In this document: in pieces, positions 34,681 to 48,236 of the stretch
How the letters are laid out: every line of letters begins with the position of its first letter
Position numbering within the stretch: position 1 is the first letter of the stretch
From: Pardosa pseudoannulata
Lineage: Eukaryota; Arthropoda; Arachnida; Araneae; Lycosidae
Reading direction: 5' to 3'
Assembly: GCA_032207245.1 (NCBI GenBank)
Contig: CM063501.1
Coordinates: 82,070,465-82,134,464, forward strand
DNA: 64,000 bases
Notes under the pieces: model-generated
Seen by the model: only the letters and a program-made list of their open reading frames with translations
What the model was told of the DNA's origin: nothing
Databases searched by the model: none
Translations under genes and position numbers: made by a program

Positions 34681-36700
34681 ATGTCCGGTGTCTTTTTAGG
34701 GTAAAGTAAATAACAATATGAGTAAAAATCACGTTTTTTGCTTATATTATTTTGAAACATCAACAAATGCTTTCAATTAAAATTATAAATATTTATTGTA
34801 AAATACTTAACCGACTACGTTCGAATAGCAATTTTCGTAAAATATATCGAAAAATGTTTTTTTCTTTTATTATAAAGATCAGTCTTTTAGCATTGGAAAA
34901 CAGTTTTTTCAGCTTGTTTCTAGAGTCATTACAAGTTATGATACAGCTGTTTATTCATCACCGGAAGTGTCGAAAAGATACCGGAAATGAGCGGTTAAAG
35001 GGCTTGATTTTGAGTGTTAGCATAAAAAGGGTCGTAAAGGGCGTATTATAGCTTCTAAATAAATACATAAATTACTCCAGGATATTTCTGAATGTTGATC
35101 ACATTTTTGCTCTAAATTACTTGGTTCTCTATAACTCATTTATACTTTAGAGTATTTTCATTCTGGAGGTTCAATGCATACAAGATGGGTATATGGCTAC
35201 AATTCTCCAAGTAAAAGTGATATGTTTTGCATAATTTTTCAGTTAGGATTGTTGGCGTAAAGTCAAAAAGTGCTTGTTTTTCGTCTATTTTTGCTAATTT
35301 TTAAGACAATATATATATATATGTATATATACTTATTATTACATTTTTCTATGTTTTATGACCTATTACTGCAATAACTAAAAAAAATATTTCCATAAAA
35401 ACCTTATTTAAAATTTTTGGCTCCGAACGTGGTCCCTTACCTTACCTTACCTTACCTTACCTTAAGTAATATTTAATTATAGCGTATATAATTTAAGGAT
35501 AAAGTGTCATTAAACATAAAACTATTTATTTCTGAATCGGTTTTAAAGTAAAACAGTTAAACATCAGATACTTTTGCTAAAATTTTTAATAAATGATCTG
35601 CATTAATTTTCCCATCTAAACTATCATTAATGACTACAATTTATATATAAAAATGATGTAATATTTGTATATAATAATTAATTTGTATAAATTATTATAT
35701 ATTTTGTAATTTGTTACCAAATAGTGTGCATATAATATATGAAATATAAAGTTTAACTTCGTTATAAGTATTAATAAACTTCCCTTTTTTTGTTTTGCGG
35801 TTTTTAAGTTAGTGAGTTTGTATTTTAATACTTTCCATCTGTATAAATTGTAACCAGATGCAAGTTTCTAACGGTGTAATATTAAAATATCATCAAATGG
35901 AGTTTATAAAATGTGGTAAATGTATTCAAATGTTATTTAATTCATTTTTTTATTGTATGTATTTACTGCATAACAAGAACTTTATATCAAGAATTATTTT
36001 TAGTTTGTTTTGACTCAAATTTAAATGTTGTAACTGAAATATCATTTAAGCTATTTTAATCTTTGTTGTTTAATTTAATCTTCCTTAGACTGATTTCATT
36101 AATTCTTTACAAGCTACTGAGAAACTGTGGCTTCAAGAAAATATAGTTTAATGCATAAATAGGAATTTTTCAATTATTATAATCGGCCTACTTTACGAGA
36201 TTACGAGTTATAGTTAAGATATGTGCGTGCATCTGATTCTGGCAAAGTATTAAATTAGTTTACAGACCACGTTCCCTTAATCTATCAGTTTTCAAAGATC
36301 AGAGAATTCTTCCAATTAATTTTTTATGTTATTCAAATATTAAGTATTATTTAAATTATGTCTATAGAATTTAACATGATGTATTAATTATAATGCACAA
36401 ATCTACTTGGGTTTTGTGGTGAGATTTGTTTTTATGATTGTTATTTGTATAAATTATTTTATGACTATAATAATAAAATTTCACCGAATAAAATTCATAA
36501 ATAAATACTTTTACTATTATGACGTTTAATTAAAATACACTTTTTAGATTTACTTAATATATGAAACTAATTTTGTGCAAAACATTATTTGCCTTTTATA
36601 AATAAATAAATTAATAATTTTGTAACTTAAATGCAATTAATTCAATTCTTTCTTGAATGATTTCATTTATTATTCCTTTTAAATATATTTTTCTTCATAA
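34681..36700. repeat. Further degenerate copies of the 0.8-kb repeat
   Basis: Phrases of the unit reappear: gtctttttagggtaaagta, tgctttcaattaaaattata (34.7 kb), atttctgaatcggttttaaa with taaatgatctgcat (35.5 kb), and tctgattctggcaaagtatt with ttccaattaattttttatg (36.2-36.3 kb). Units are strongly diverged and separated by unassigned DNA. Confidence 0.4.
35433..35465. repeat. (CTTAC)n pentanucleotide run
   Basis: About six CTTAC units. The opposite strand is (GTAAG)n, which is not the arthropod telomere motif TTAGG. Confidence 0.95.
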
Positions 36701-36933
36701 AGGTTTTTAAAAATAACTTACTGGTTTTGAAATACATAATGCTTTATATACTCACAATTTATTTTATCTATAGATAATTTTTCAATTTTATGGGAGTGGT
36801 TCTGTTGAGAATAATTTGCACACAGTATCTCCTGAAATTTTTAAATTTTGTTTTATGAAATATGAAATTAAAATTCGAAATATATTTAAATTTTTATGTA
36901 GTTTTAAAACTGTTGCCTCTTGTATGACAACGT

Positions 36934-37553
36934 ATACTATACCGAACTATACTATACTATGTGCCATACTGTACTCTACTATATACTATACTATACTTAA
37001 TTATAGTATATATGCTATACTATACCGAATTTTAGTATACTATATGCTATACTATATTATGCAGAATTATACTATAAGATTATACTAATCTATACTATAC
37101 TATACTGAATTAAAGTATACTATATATTATACTATACAGAATTATAATATACTATATACTATACTATACTGAATTTTAGTATACTAATTACTATACTATA
37201 CTATACTTAATTATTGTATAATATATACTATACTATACTGAATTATTGTATAATATATACTATACTGTACTATACTCAATTATAATATAGTAAATACAAT
37301 ACTATACTGAATTATAGTATACTATATACTATGCTATACTTAATTATAGTATACTATATACTATGATAAACTGAATTATAGTATACTATATACTACACTA
37401 TACTGAATTATACTATACTGTATACAATACTATACTCAATTATACTATACTATACTATATACTTTACTATACAGTATACTATGCTACATACTCTACTATA
37501 CTATATACTATACTATTCTATATACTACGCTATATACTATACTATACTATACG
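36934..37553. repeat. ACTAT-rich minisatellite
   Basis: About 620 bases built from ACTAT/ATACT pentamers. The phrase gaattatagtatactata recurs every 45-60 bases, so the tract has a second-order period. Both strands are rich in TATAGTATACTATA-type palindromes. Confidence 0.93.
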
Positions 37554-37559
37554 CGGTTT

Positions 37560-38620
37560 GAATGATTTTTGTGTCCTAATATTTTTAATACATTTTGCAG
37601 ATCTTTTAATAGTTATTTAAAGGTAACTCTCTCACTCAACGAGACATATACTTTTAACATATTTGTTATTTTCAATTTTGGTGGATTATCTCTACCACAT
37701 CTAGCAGTCTAAATGAGCGAAACATATCATATTTAATCACATGCTCTGTTTAATTGTGTGTTAAATGATTTGTTAAGTTAAATTTATCACTCAATTTGTT
37801 CTTGGCGCGCATGAGAGCGGAACAAAATAATGAAAAAAAATAATGTTAAATATACCTTAAGCATTCTAAAAATTTAGTTACACTTCAAAAATTCACCTCT
37901 TCAAAAAGTGATAATAGACAATAGGTTTTTCCTATCTGATCTGAAAAAACAAATATTTTCTTTCTTACAGGAATATACAAGTCTTTAATAAACTCCATGT
38001 ATAGTTTTTAAAATTTATATATTTAATAATTTTATTATTGAATTTATTTTTTAATTAAATCATATTAAAACATCTCAGAACTATTTCAAAGTATTAACTA
38101 AAAAGCAAATTAACTCATAAGAAGGCCTTTGAGTTAAATTATAAGTAAAATAGTTTCCATTATTGTCACGCATAGTGTCAAAAATATACAAAGTTATTAA
38201 AATATGAGATAGTTTACTTGATACTAGAGCTATAACCAATACTAATATGGAAATAAAGTGAATTTAAGAATAGTATGGAATTGATTAAATTTTGTCAGTG
38301 CTCTATACAAGTTTAAAGTTTTATTGGAGTCTTTACTGAGAAAACTGATGTTTATTCAAATTATTTTATGTAAGAGATACGTGGTTATTAACTTGAAACA
38401 TACTTGAGCCATTTTTATCGAAATAAAAATTGTAAACATAAAATGATTAGCGATAATTAATGAAAGCCCATTGGATTAATTTAAGATGTCATAATCATTA
38501 TACAAAACTGCTGAATTTGTCAAATTACTTTTATCGTTCAGGTCAGAAGCTTTTGGAGATATAATGAATATACCATATGCTAAATAAGTGATCATTAATT
38601 GATTTTTTCAACTAACTACT
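37560..38620. other. Unassigned AT-rich sequence
   Basis: No gene or repeat recognised. Confidence 0.5.
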
Positions 38621-38624
38621 CATC

Positions 38625-38848
38625 TTAGAATCTTTCATTTTTGTTATTGATATTTTGCTTTGCATTTAATTACACTATTTTTATGTTTTAACCATTAGTT
38701 TTAAAGATTGAGGTCATATTTTAATGAATATAAATTTTCAAGTGAGAAAGTCAAATCTTATTTAATGGATTAACTTAGGATTACAATCAATTGTAGAAAT
38801 AATTTTATGTTTTGTGTCCATTACATGAGTTACATACTTATATAAAAA
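38625..38848 (+). repeat. 476-bp array, first partial unit
   Basis: From tttcatttttgttattgata to gttacatacttatataaaaa this matches the second half of the unit that makes up the array after the Helitron. It stops exactly at the Helitron end. Confidence 0.9.
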
Positions 38849-39891
38849 CTAGCATATAGCCCGTCATAAGACGGGATTAGTAATGTTTTTAATATTCTAG
38901 AACTGTTAGGTACCCAATGAGACATGTAAAAAATGGTTTGTTTTTTGGCTGAGTATTATCTGGTTCACTCTCAATAATTTATTTATCGTCATACTCCTCT
39001 AGAGTCTCCCGTCCTGTAATGCAGTTTAGAATCATATTGAATTCATTTAGTCAAACCGTGTGGTTATGTATAATAAAAAAAACACACATAAGAACAAACT
39101 TCTAAATTTCCAAATATATAAATTAAAAGTTAGATATTTATTAGTACGTGAAATAGACTCCTAGACTTATATGAAAAGAATTTATTGTTAATACCGGTGA
39201 TAAAATTTTTATTGCAACAAAAAATAATCGATGATTCAATTTAAAATTATCACGTATGTACCTAATCTATTATTTAAGCCAAATATAAAAGAAAATCATT
39301 TACGTAATATCTAAGTTCAGTGATAAAATATACTAAAATAGTGTAGACGATATTTAAATAGTTTAATATGAAATGATTAAATGAGATGTTTAAAGGAATG
39401 ACGTCACAATGCTAGAAAAATTGTTATTTTTACCTATTTATTAAGTGATAAATGGATAAATTTAATAGGGTGCTCTTAATATTGCTTGAAAATAATGCAG
39501 AAAATAATTAAATAATTTAAGATAAGGAATGATTAAATGAGATATTTAAAGGAATGACGTCATAATGCTAGAAAAATTGTTATTTTTACCTATTTATTAA
39601 GTGATAAATGGATAAATTTAATAGGGTGCTCTTAACCGGGGAAAATAGGGCTTGAAATAATGGCATTAAACTCTCGGAAATGGGAGAAGGGTTGGATTTC
39701 GAACGTTTTAAAGACGACAGTATTGTTTGCTGTGATATGAAGCATATTTATACAAATTTATTTTAGAATCGAATCGATAGTTTAGGAGAAGATAAACTTT
39801 ATTCTCTTTGAATGGATGGCTCTATCCATTCCAGGTCCAACCGCTTCATAAATTTGAGGACAGATAACTTAGGCTATTATTATATAGGGGA
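38849..39891 (-). mobile_element. Helitron-like non-autonomous element with a verified insertion point
   Basis: On the reverse strand it begins TCCCCTATATAATAATAGCC and ends with the hairpin CCCGTC-TTAT-GACGGG, then ctatatg and CTAG. The flanks (ataaaaa before, taattttcttttg after) join to give the sequence found uninterrupted in the neighbouring tandem units, so the insertion lies between A and T without a target duplication, as Helitrons do. Inside, a block of about 155 bases (gaaatgattaaatgagat to taatagggtgctcttaa) is tandemly repeated once. There is no Rep/helicase gene, so it is non-autonomous. Confidence 0.92.
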
Positions 39892-42800
39892 TAATTTTCT
39901 TTTGTTTAACACTAAGTTTAAAAAGGCTTAATTTATTTTTATCTACTATTGTTATGAAAACGTGTAACGTTTAAGGATGCATCATGCTCATTAATTAAGC
40001 TACATCAATTACAAACAATTTAATTTTTCAAATCGCATGCTATATAACTTTTAGTGGTAATTATATTGAATATTCTATTTGTTAGAGATAGTAAAGTTGA
40101 CTAGACTAGAATTTGTTATTTTTTATTTTATAAAGTGGCGAAATCTCAGTCTTTAATTTTTGTTATTGATATTTTTCTTTGCATTTAATTACACAATATT
40201 TTTGGTTTAACCATTAGTTTTAAAGATTGAGGTCACATTTTAATGAATATAAATTATCAAGTTAGAAAGTCAAATGTTATTTAATGAATTAGCTTAGGAT
40301 TACAATCAATTGTAGAAATAATTTTATGTTTTGTTTCCATTACAAGAGTTACATACTTCGATAAAAATAATTTTCTTTTGTATAAAACTACGTTAAAAAA
40401 GACTTGATTTATTTTTCTGTACTATTGTTATGACAACGTGTAACGTTTAAGGTTGCATCATGCTCATTAATTAATCTATATCTATTACAATCATTTTAAT
40501 TTTTCAAATCACATGCTATTTAACTTTTAGTGGTAATTATATTGACCATTCCATTTGTTATAGATTGTAAATTTGAACAAACTAGAATTTATTATTTTTT
40601 ATTTTATAAAGTGGTGAAATCTCAGTGTTTAATTTTTGTTATTGATATTTTTCTTTGCATTTTATTACACAATATTTTTGGTTTCACCATTAGTTTTTAA
40701 GATTAAGGTCATATTTTAACGAAAATAAATTATCAAGTTAGAAAGTGAAATATTATTTAATGGATTATCTTAGGATTACAATCAATCGTAGAAATATTTT
40801 TATGTTTTGTTTAAATTACAAGAGTTACATACTTAGATAAAAATAATTTTCTTTTGTATAAAACTACGTTTAAAAAGAATTGATTTATTTTTCTGTACTA
40901 TTGTTATGACAACGTGTAACGTTTAAGGTTGCATCATGCTCATTAATTAAGCTACATCAATTACAAACATTTTAATTTTTCAAATCACATGCTTTATATC
41001 TTTCAGTGGTAATTATATTGACATTTCCGTTTGTTAGAGATTCTAAAGTTGAATAGACTAGAATTTATTATTTTTTATTTTATAAAGTGGCGAAATCTCA
41101 GTCTTTAATTTTTGTTATTAATATTTTTCTTTGAATTTAATTACACAATATTTTTGGTTTAAGCATTAGTTTTAAATATTCAGGTCATATTTTAATAAGT
41201 ATAAATTATCAATTGAGAGAGTCAAATGATATTTAATGGATTAGCTTAGGATTAAAATCAATCGTAGAAATAATTTTAAGTTTTGTTTCCATTACAAGAG
41301 TTACATACTTAGATAAAAATAATTTTCTTTTGTATAAAACTACGTTTAAAAAGACTTAATTTATTTTTCTGTACTACTATTATGACAACGTATAACATTT
41401 AAGGATGTAACATACTAATTAATTAAGCTATATTTATTACAATAATTTTAATTTTTTAAATCACATGCTATTTAACTTTTAGTGGTAATTATATTGAATA
41501 TTCCATTTGTTACAGATAATAAAGTTGACTAGACCAGAATTTATTATTTTTCTTATTTTAAAAAGTGGGGAAATCTCAGTCTTTAAGACAATATATGTTT
41601 TAGATATATTATGAAAGTTGAATTTTGGTAAACCATTGTGTATTTTATGACAATACAACACTATATATTGCATTACCTTTCTATCTTACATTTAGAATGT
41701 AAGTAATATCTTATACATGTAGATAATAATTCATGTAGATACTGCAACAGTAGTATTATATAGATCATACTAAAATTTTTAAAATGGAATCTCTTAGTGT
41801 ATAGTTCACGGAGATTACTGAAAATTTTTGAAGTATGCCTATTTTGTGTGTGTGCGTGTTGTGTGAATATTGAGATATCACTGCATAATAAAATAGCCCT
41901 CATGCTCTGTAATTTATTATCTATTATTCAGAAATTAGTTTAAAAAGACTTAATTTATTTTTCTCTACTATTGTTATGATAACATATAACATTCAAGGAT
42001 GAATCATGCTCATTAATTAAGCTACATCAATTACAAACATTTTAATTTTTCAAATCACATGCTTTATAACTTTTAGTGGTAATTATATTGACCTTTCCAT
42101 TTGTTAGAGATAGTAAAGTTGACTGGACTAGAATTTATTATTTTTTATTTTATAAAGTGGCGAAATCTCAGTCTTTAATTTTTGTTATTGATATTTTTCT
42201 TTGCATTTCATTACACAATATTTTTGCTTTAACCATTAGTTTTAAAGATTGAGGTCATATTTTAATGAATATAAATTATCAAGTTAGAAAGTCAAATCTT
42301 ATTTAATTGATTAGCTTAGGATTACAATCAATAGTAGAAATAATTTTATATTTTGTTTCCATTACAAGAGTTAATTAGACAAAAATAATTTTCTTTTGTA
42401 TAAAACTACGTTTAAAAAGACTTAATTTATTTTGCTGTACTATTGTTATGACATACGTATAACGTTTAAGGATGCATCATGCTCATTAATTAAGCTATAT
42501 CTATTAGAATCATTTTAATTTTTCAAATCACATGCTATTTAACTTTTAGTGGTAATTATATTGACCATTCCATTTATTACAGTTAATAAAGTTGACTAGA
42601 CCAGAATTTATTATTTTTCTTATTTTATAAAGTGGTGAAATCTCAGTCTTTAAGACAATATATGTTTTAGATATGTTATGAAAGTTGAATTTTGGTAAAC
42701 CGTTGTGTATTTTATGACAATATAACAATATATAGTGCATTACCTTTCTATCTTACATTTAGAATGTAACTAATACCTAATACATGTAGAGTGCAACAGT

Positions 42801-43000
42801 AGTGTTATGTACTAAAATTTATAAAGGGAATCTCTTAGTGTATAGTTTATGGAGATTATTGTAAACTTTTTGAAGTTTCCAGTTTTTCTGAAGTATGCTT
42901 ACTATGTGTGTGGGCGTGTTGAGTGAATATTGAGACATCAGTGAATAATAAAATAGCACTCATTCTCTTTAATCCATTATCTATTATTCAGAAATGCATT
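39892..43000 (+). repeat. 476-bp tandem array with higher-order structure
   Basis: The anchor atcatgctcattaatta-like text starts near 39981, 40457, 40933, 41409, 42003 and 42476. The basic period is 476. Two units carry an extra segment of similar sequence (beginning gacaatatatgttttagat at 41587 and 42654), so a pair of units, one plain and one extended, is repeated with a period of about 1067. Unit text includes ggcgaaatctcagtcttta, gcatttaattacacaata, accattagttttaaagattg, aggattacaatcaattgtag and tacaagagttacatactt. No coding capacity. Confidence 0.93.
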
Positions 43001-43004
43001 ATGA

Positions 43005-45200
43005 TACATTCTGATAATTATCATTTAGAGATTATTTCTATTATATTTTTATATTATATTATTTAGTTTATGACACAGCAATTTCTAAAATACTGCATAT
43101 AAATTCATTAAACTATATTTGATGACAGTTCTTAAAAATCTATAATATCTTTTTCGTCAATGAATTTTTCAAAAGCCAAAATGGAAATAACATTATGACA
43201 AATATTTGAATGAAATATTATATAAAAATATTAAATGCTATTTTTTTTGTAGTTTTAAGTAGATGATATGAAATAAATCGAATTTCAAATAGAAAATAAT
43301 TTTTAATATTAACATTTTTGTTAAATATACACACTTAATTATTGTTTTCCAAACAATTCGTGGGACGAAACACATTTAGATTAATCATTCATTAAGAAAT
43401 AGCAAGTAGTTGAAATATAACTTTTACTTAAAAGATCCTACCGGCTAAATGAAGTCCCAAGGGAAAAAACGATTTATTTTGATATCCATATAGTGTAGTT
43501 CCATAATTTAAACTTCTTGAATTTAGAGTATTGTAGACACTAATTATCTTTTGAATGTTTGCAAACCATTTATATTACAATTTCAAAATATTAAATCTTA
43601 AATCTTCACAAACGTAACAGACAAAAATTGAAAAACAATGATGAGAAAAATGTAACGAAATACACAAAAACTAAGTATTACAGTTTCCAAGTACATATCG
43701 ATTAAATAAAGAAAAATGAAAGTTTTAAATAGTTTTTAATAAACAATTATTAATACATTAGATCATTGTGTACTATTAGAAAAATATTTCAAACAAATTA
43801 TAAAAAGAAATTCTTAAACTCTAAATATGAATTTTAAAAAAATGTAAGCTTAATTGTTGTAATATAGCAGATAACAAGCCATCCTACACTACTGACATAT
43901 GTTATATCTATATAATTTAGCTACACACTTGTGGTTTTGTTAAATTTGAGCTATATAATATTTAGAACATTATGTGTTTTCGTGTTCTATTAGATAAAAA
44001 TTTGTTTACTAATGCTATGTTTTCAAAATTTTAGAGTTTGTTATTTAACATCTTTATTTTGTTTGACAAAAATGAACGTGCCGTGGTAGAAATAAGCTTA
44101 TTTTGCTCTTTATTTTCAACTGGAGACGGTAATTACTTTATTGCATAACTTTCATGCTGCATAGATAATAAACCGTTACTGTGATTGCAGATTTCGAGGT
44201 GTAGATAATCGAAGTCTTATGTACTGGTAACATGACGTTGTGTAGACGGAAATCAAAAAGCTGTTATGTCCAAATCTGGTTTTTCCCTTTCTTTCATTTA
44301 TTGATTTATCGATATGTAAAATGTTCTGAATAAAAACTTTTCTACCATGTAATTACACTTTATTGTTCCTAGTTAAACGAAAGTTCAAGATAAATTATAT
44401 GGAGCTATAGTTATTATTTTTTTTAATATTTCGATATGACTTATATTTTACAACTCCGTACATTAAATGAAGGAGTTTTACGTAACTACAAATAAAGAAA
44501 TGAGCAATCAATATTTTATTTAAGGTTCTTTTTTCAAACAAATTCATCACTCTCTTTAGTTAGAAATGCATATTTCAAGAAATTATTGCATAGAATGACA
44601 TCCTTTATTCACGTTTTCGTCCGCTTTCCTTTAAAAGTCGTCGCTTTGCATATTTATTAAGCAAAGATAGCGGGGTAAAAATTGATGCTTTACAGGGCAT
44701 TTTTCTGCCTTTTACTTTCATCCTTGACATAAAATTCTCGAAATTTTAAGTTCTCCAGCTATTAACAACTTGTCAGGAGTTATTATTCTTTCTGCTTAAT
44801 GCATTCAAGGTGAAACACACAGTCTGCCTGGATATGGAGTAAAGGAGCTTAAATTGTTTTTCTATTTTTATACAGAGCTCAGAAAGTGTAATCTTCTGTC
44901 AAAATTGCTTGCCACTTGACATGACTATACTTTCCTCTTTGACTATTATCGCTCATAAATATTCAGAGGACAATAATACAGTTCGTGCTCTGCATAAACC
45001 TTTGCACTTCATCTGTCTTCCATTTATCTGTTTAAGTGGGTTTCCACTTGCCAAAATATTCCGATTTTGTTTTAATGCGCTTTCTGAAAACTGTACGTAT
45101 TAAATACTTCTTTTATTGTGGTTGAGTACTAACCATATTGGATTTAAGAGTATTAACCTTTAGACTTCTTCTGATAGAAGGTATATAGTGAAACATTCCT
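43005..45200. other. Unassigned sequence, no gene found
   Basis: AT-rich to 44.0 kb, then slightly more mixed (44.6-45.0 kb). A 64-codon open stretch in the latter has no family resemblance. Confidence 0.5.
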
Positions 45201-45204
45201 TTAA

Positions 45205-45791
45205 CCCTCTAAGCGGTTCGCACGTACAATTCCTCCAAACCGATAATGACTTCAAAACGTACAATTTTCGACCTCCAAAAACGCTCCGAAAATGGATGTA
45301 ATGTAATATTTGTCAGTGCTTTCCAGAATGGAGTTTTGAGGTAGGAGGGTCAGGTCGATTGTTTAAGAATTGCACTCCTCTTTCACTGACATTTCTTAAG
45401 AGATGCACCCCTACCCACTGATGCACAAAGACGCTGACAGCTTTTCATGGCTTTGTAAATCTCTATTTCGAAGTATTTTGATTGTGGTAACAGATGTATC
45501 TCTAATTGCACCACTTAAATATCTTAGAGGACTATCGTAAAAATATAAAAAAATCTCTCAAAGAATATTTTTATTTGTACTTTTAGAATCCGTTATTTCT
45601 TATGGGATAATATTCCAGACTTGACGAGCTTTATATGTATTAAAAATTAACAATCTATAATATCTATTTATATATCTATATATAACCGGAAGTAAAGAGA
45701 CAATAACAAGGGAGGGTTTCCCGTATTCCATTCTATTCGACAAAGGGTAAAGAAAAAAATCATAGAACACTTTGGTGTTCCACTCGGAGGG
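45205..45791 (+). mobile_element. TTAA-type MITE, CCCTC family, copy 1
   Basis: Flanked by TTAA on both sides (45201-45204, 45792-45795). Left end CCCTCTAAGCGGTTCG, right end read inward CCCTCCGAGTGGAACACC, so the repeat is CCCTC-nAG-GG. Inside the left end the motif acgtacaattt/c occurs twice about 30 bases apart. The body matches copy 2 at 53.9 kb nearly end to end: ctccgaaaatggatgtaatg, cacccctaccc, gacagcttttcatgg, ctatttcgaagtattt and ttcttatgggataatattcc. No coding capacity; the piggyBac assignment is from TTAA and end form. Confidence 0.87.
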
Positions 45792-45795
45792 TTAA

Positions 45796-46939
45796 ACAAC
45801 AGACTGTAATTACTATATAGAGCTCTGAAATTTTGAAATGTATCAAGAAATATAAATTGAGAGAACTAGAGCAATTTGAATCTTCCAAAACTTTATTTTT
45901 ATTTTTACTTTTTGGAAGCCAATGTTCTGCCTATTACAAAAATGTTTATTATTTCTAATAAAATGAATAATTAAACCCAATTTAATAAGGAAAATACAAC
46001 ATAAACAAATGTCACAGAAAATTATAAACTTAATTAAAACTGTAATTTGTTTTTTCTCGAATGTGTGTTTTTCTGTAATTAGGTACGTCTATAGAAAGTC
46101 TATTTGATTTTGAACTCATATTTCCACGACGTCATTACAAACAGTAAATTGGAATTTTTTTTTAATAAAAAGTTATTTTTACTTTAAATAAATTTATAGT
46201 AAAATAAGCCCTTTTATACTTTTAGATTTTTTATTTAATTAATTTAATATATTCATTTAATATAAATTCATTTAATATGAAATTTTATCTAGCATTAATT
46301 GATTAAAATTATTTCTTTTAACAGTAAAAACAGTTTTATATTCAGTAAAAGACACTTTAATATTTTGAATTCAAAAGAAATTATTTTTAAGTATAACTAG
46401 GCATCATTAAGTATTGTATTACTGTTTACAATAAGATTTTTCACAGATTTTTGAAATACTTGCTTTGTAATATAAGAAAATAAACATACGATTGAACACT
46501 ATAGAAATAAATTAAATTTTAAAAAATCAGTTAAAAATTGTGAGGTATTTTGAGGAAAATTCGAGATAAAATTTTTGAAATATTTTCTGTAAAATCGATA
46601 ACACTCCAGTTGCCTTAATTCAAATAATTTAAAAAAAATTTGATTCATCTTATTTCATTTCAATTACAATTTTTTTTACTTAATTCCCTTTTTAATAGGA
46701 AGAAACTTATGAAGTGACGAATTTTTCTTTCGAAATCACAGCAGAATGTATTAAAACATGTCACTATTTTGTATATAATGTTTTGCACAAAATAACATGT
46801 AACTTTATGCTTCTTGGCCATTAGTGAAAATTAAGTCACTGGTTAATATTTAACAAAAGGAAAGCGATCTGGTCAATACGTAGCCACATGAAATAAAGTT
46901 CATTTTATTTCATACCAAGCTGAATTCGATCTCATCCAA
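45796..46939. other. Unassigned AT-rich sequence
   Basis: No gene or repeat recognised. Confidence 0.5.
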
Positions 46940-48075
46940 TCTATATATATATATAAATGAATTTGTGTCTGTCTGTATGTACTCAATAGACTCAGAAACC
47001 ATGCATCCAATCGCCGTGAAAATTTGGAAAACGTTTAGGTATATCCCTGGGAAGGGTTTTGTAAATTTTTAACGTTCGAAATCCATTCCTTTACCCTTTC
47101 TCGAGCATTTCATGTCACTATTCCAAGCATTATTTTCCCCGGTTAAAAGCAAACGGTTAAATTTTTAATTTATCGCATGATAACTAAGTGAAAGAAACAA
47201 TATTTCTAGCAATGTGACGTCATCACAAGTAATTGTTTTAAAAGCAGTTTTCCTCGGTTAAAAGCAGAAGATTAAAATTTTTAATTTATTTCATAATACA
47301 TAGGTGAAAATGATATTTTTCTATCATTATGACGTCATTCCTTTAAATACTTCATTTATTCATTTCTTATTTTATATTATTTAAACATCGTCTACGTAGT
47401 ATCCATTCGATTTGACCTGGAAATTTAGATATAAAGTGATTAATTTTCATTTCTATGTGACGCAAATTGTAAAATTTTTCTATGAGAACTTATTTTAAAT
47501 ATAATTCCTGGTTAATTTTTAAGGTACATTGAAATGTTTATCAAGATTATTCTAACAACGGAAAGTACAAATTTCAATGATTCTCATGGGGGGCAAATGA
47601 AATCCTATCATTTTATATAGTTATCTTCATATTCATATGGTTGTCAATATGAATATATGTTTCTGTTTCATACAAAACCATGGGGTTTATTATAAATTTC
47701 CTTAATTTTGGACAACATTTATTACTACCAACAAAATGAGCACTTTTTCTGTCAAAACCTCTGCTTCCTATTCTACCACGTAATATAGCAAGATATAATA
47801 ACGTTGCTAATCAATGTACAATAGTAATACAGTAATGTAATTTAGGGTTCAACTTATATTTTATCATAAATAAGTTTGAACAAATTTAACATAAGACACA
47901 AATTCGATTATAAAAGCTAAATAATGTTATAATACGCTTTTAATAGAAATATATAAATATGCCAATGACTCGAACTGAACTGTGACGAATTTAGAGAGTT
48001 ACTCACGAAAATAAAATCTTTGTTTAAAAGTAATATATTAAGTTCTCCGTAGCAAAGCACGGGCATACTTGCTAG
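46940..48075 (+). mobile_element. Helitron-like non-autonomous element with both termini
   Basis: It starts TCTATATATATATATAAATG, followed by tttgtgtctgtctgtatgta, a 5' terminus I know from arthropod Helitrons. It ends with a hairpin CCGT-A-GC-AAA-GC-ACGG, nine bases, and CTAG. The base before is A and the base after is T, the usual Helitron target. The interior shares gttcgaaatcca, attttccccggttaa and gacgtcattcctttaaata with the two inverted Helitron-like copies, but its 5' end is different. No Rep/helicase coding sequence. A duplicated block (ccccggttaaaagcaaacgg / cctcggttaaaagcagaaga) lies near 47.14-47.26 kb. Confidence 0.88.
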
Positions 48076-48079
48076 TTGA

Positions 48080-48236
48080 AATATGAAAAGGTTAACTTCC
48101 AATATAACCACAAATTAAATTCTACGGCCAAATAAGCATTCGAGAGTATAAGTTTCATATACGTGTATTGTAGCAAAATTGTATAATAATTTTTCACGGT
48201 ATTAGATAGAGGCATTAGCCCCGATAAAAAGCTAAC
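48080..48236. other. Short unassigned spacer
   Basis: Sequence between the Helitron and the 228-bp duplication; nothing recognised. Confidence 0.4.

Noticed and set aside
35433..35465. Pentamer run that could be an interstitial telomere
   Set aside because: The unit is CTTAC/GTAAG. The arthropod telomere repeat is TTAGG/CCTAA, which is not a rotation or complement of this unit.
44909..45103. 64-codon open frame
   Set aside because: No family resemblance, no splice or start context, and chance length for this composition.
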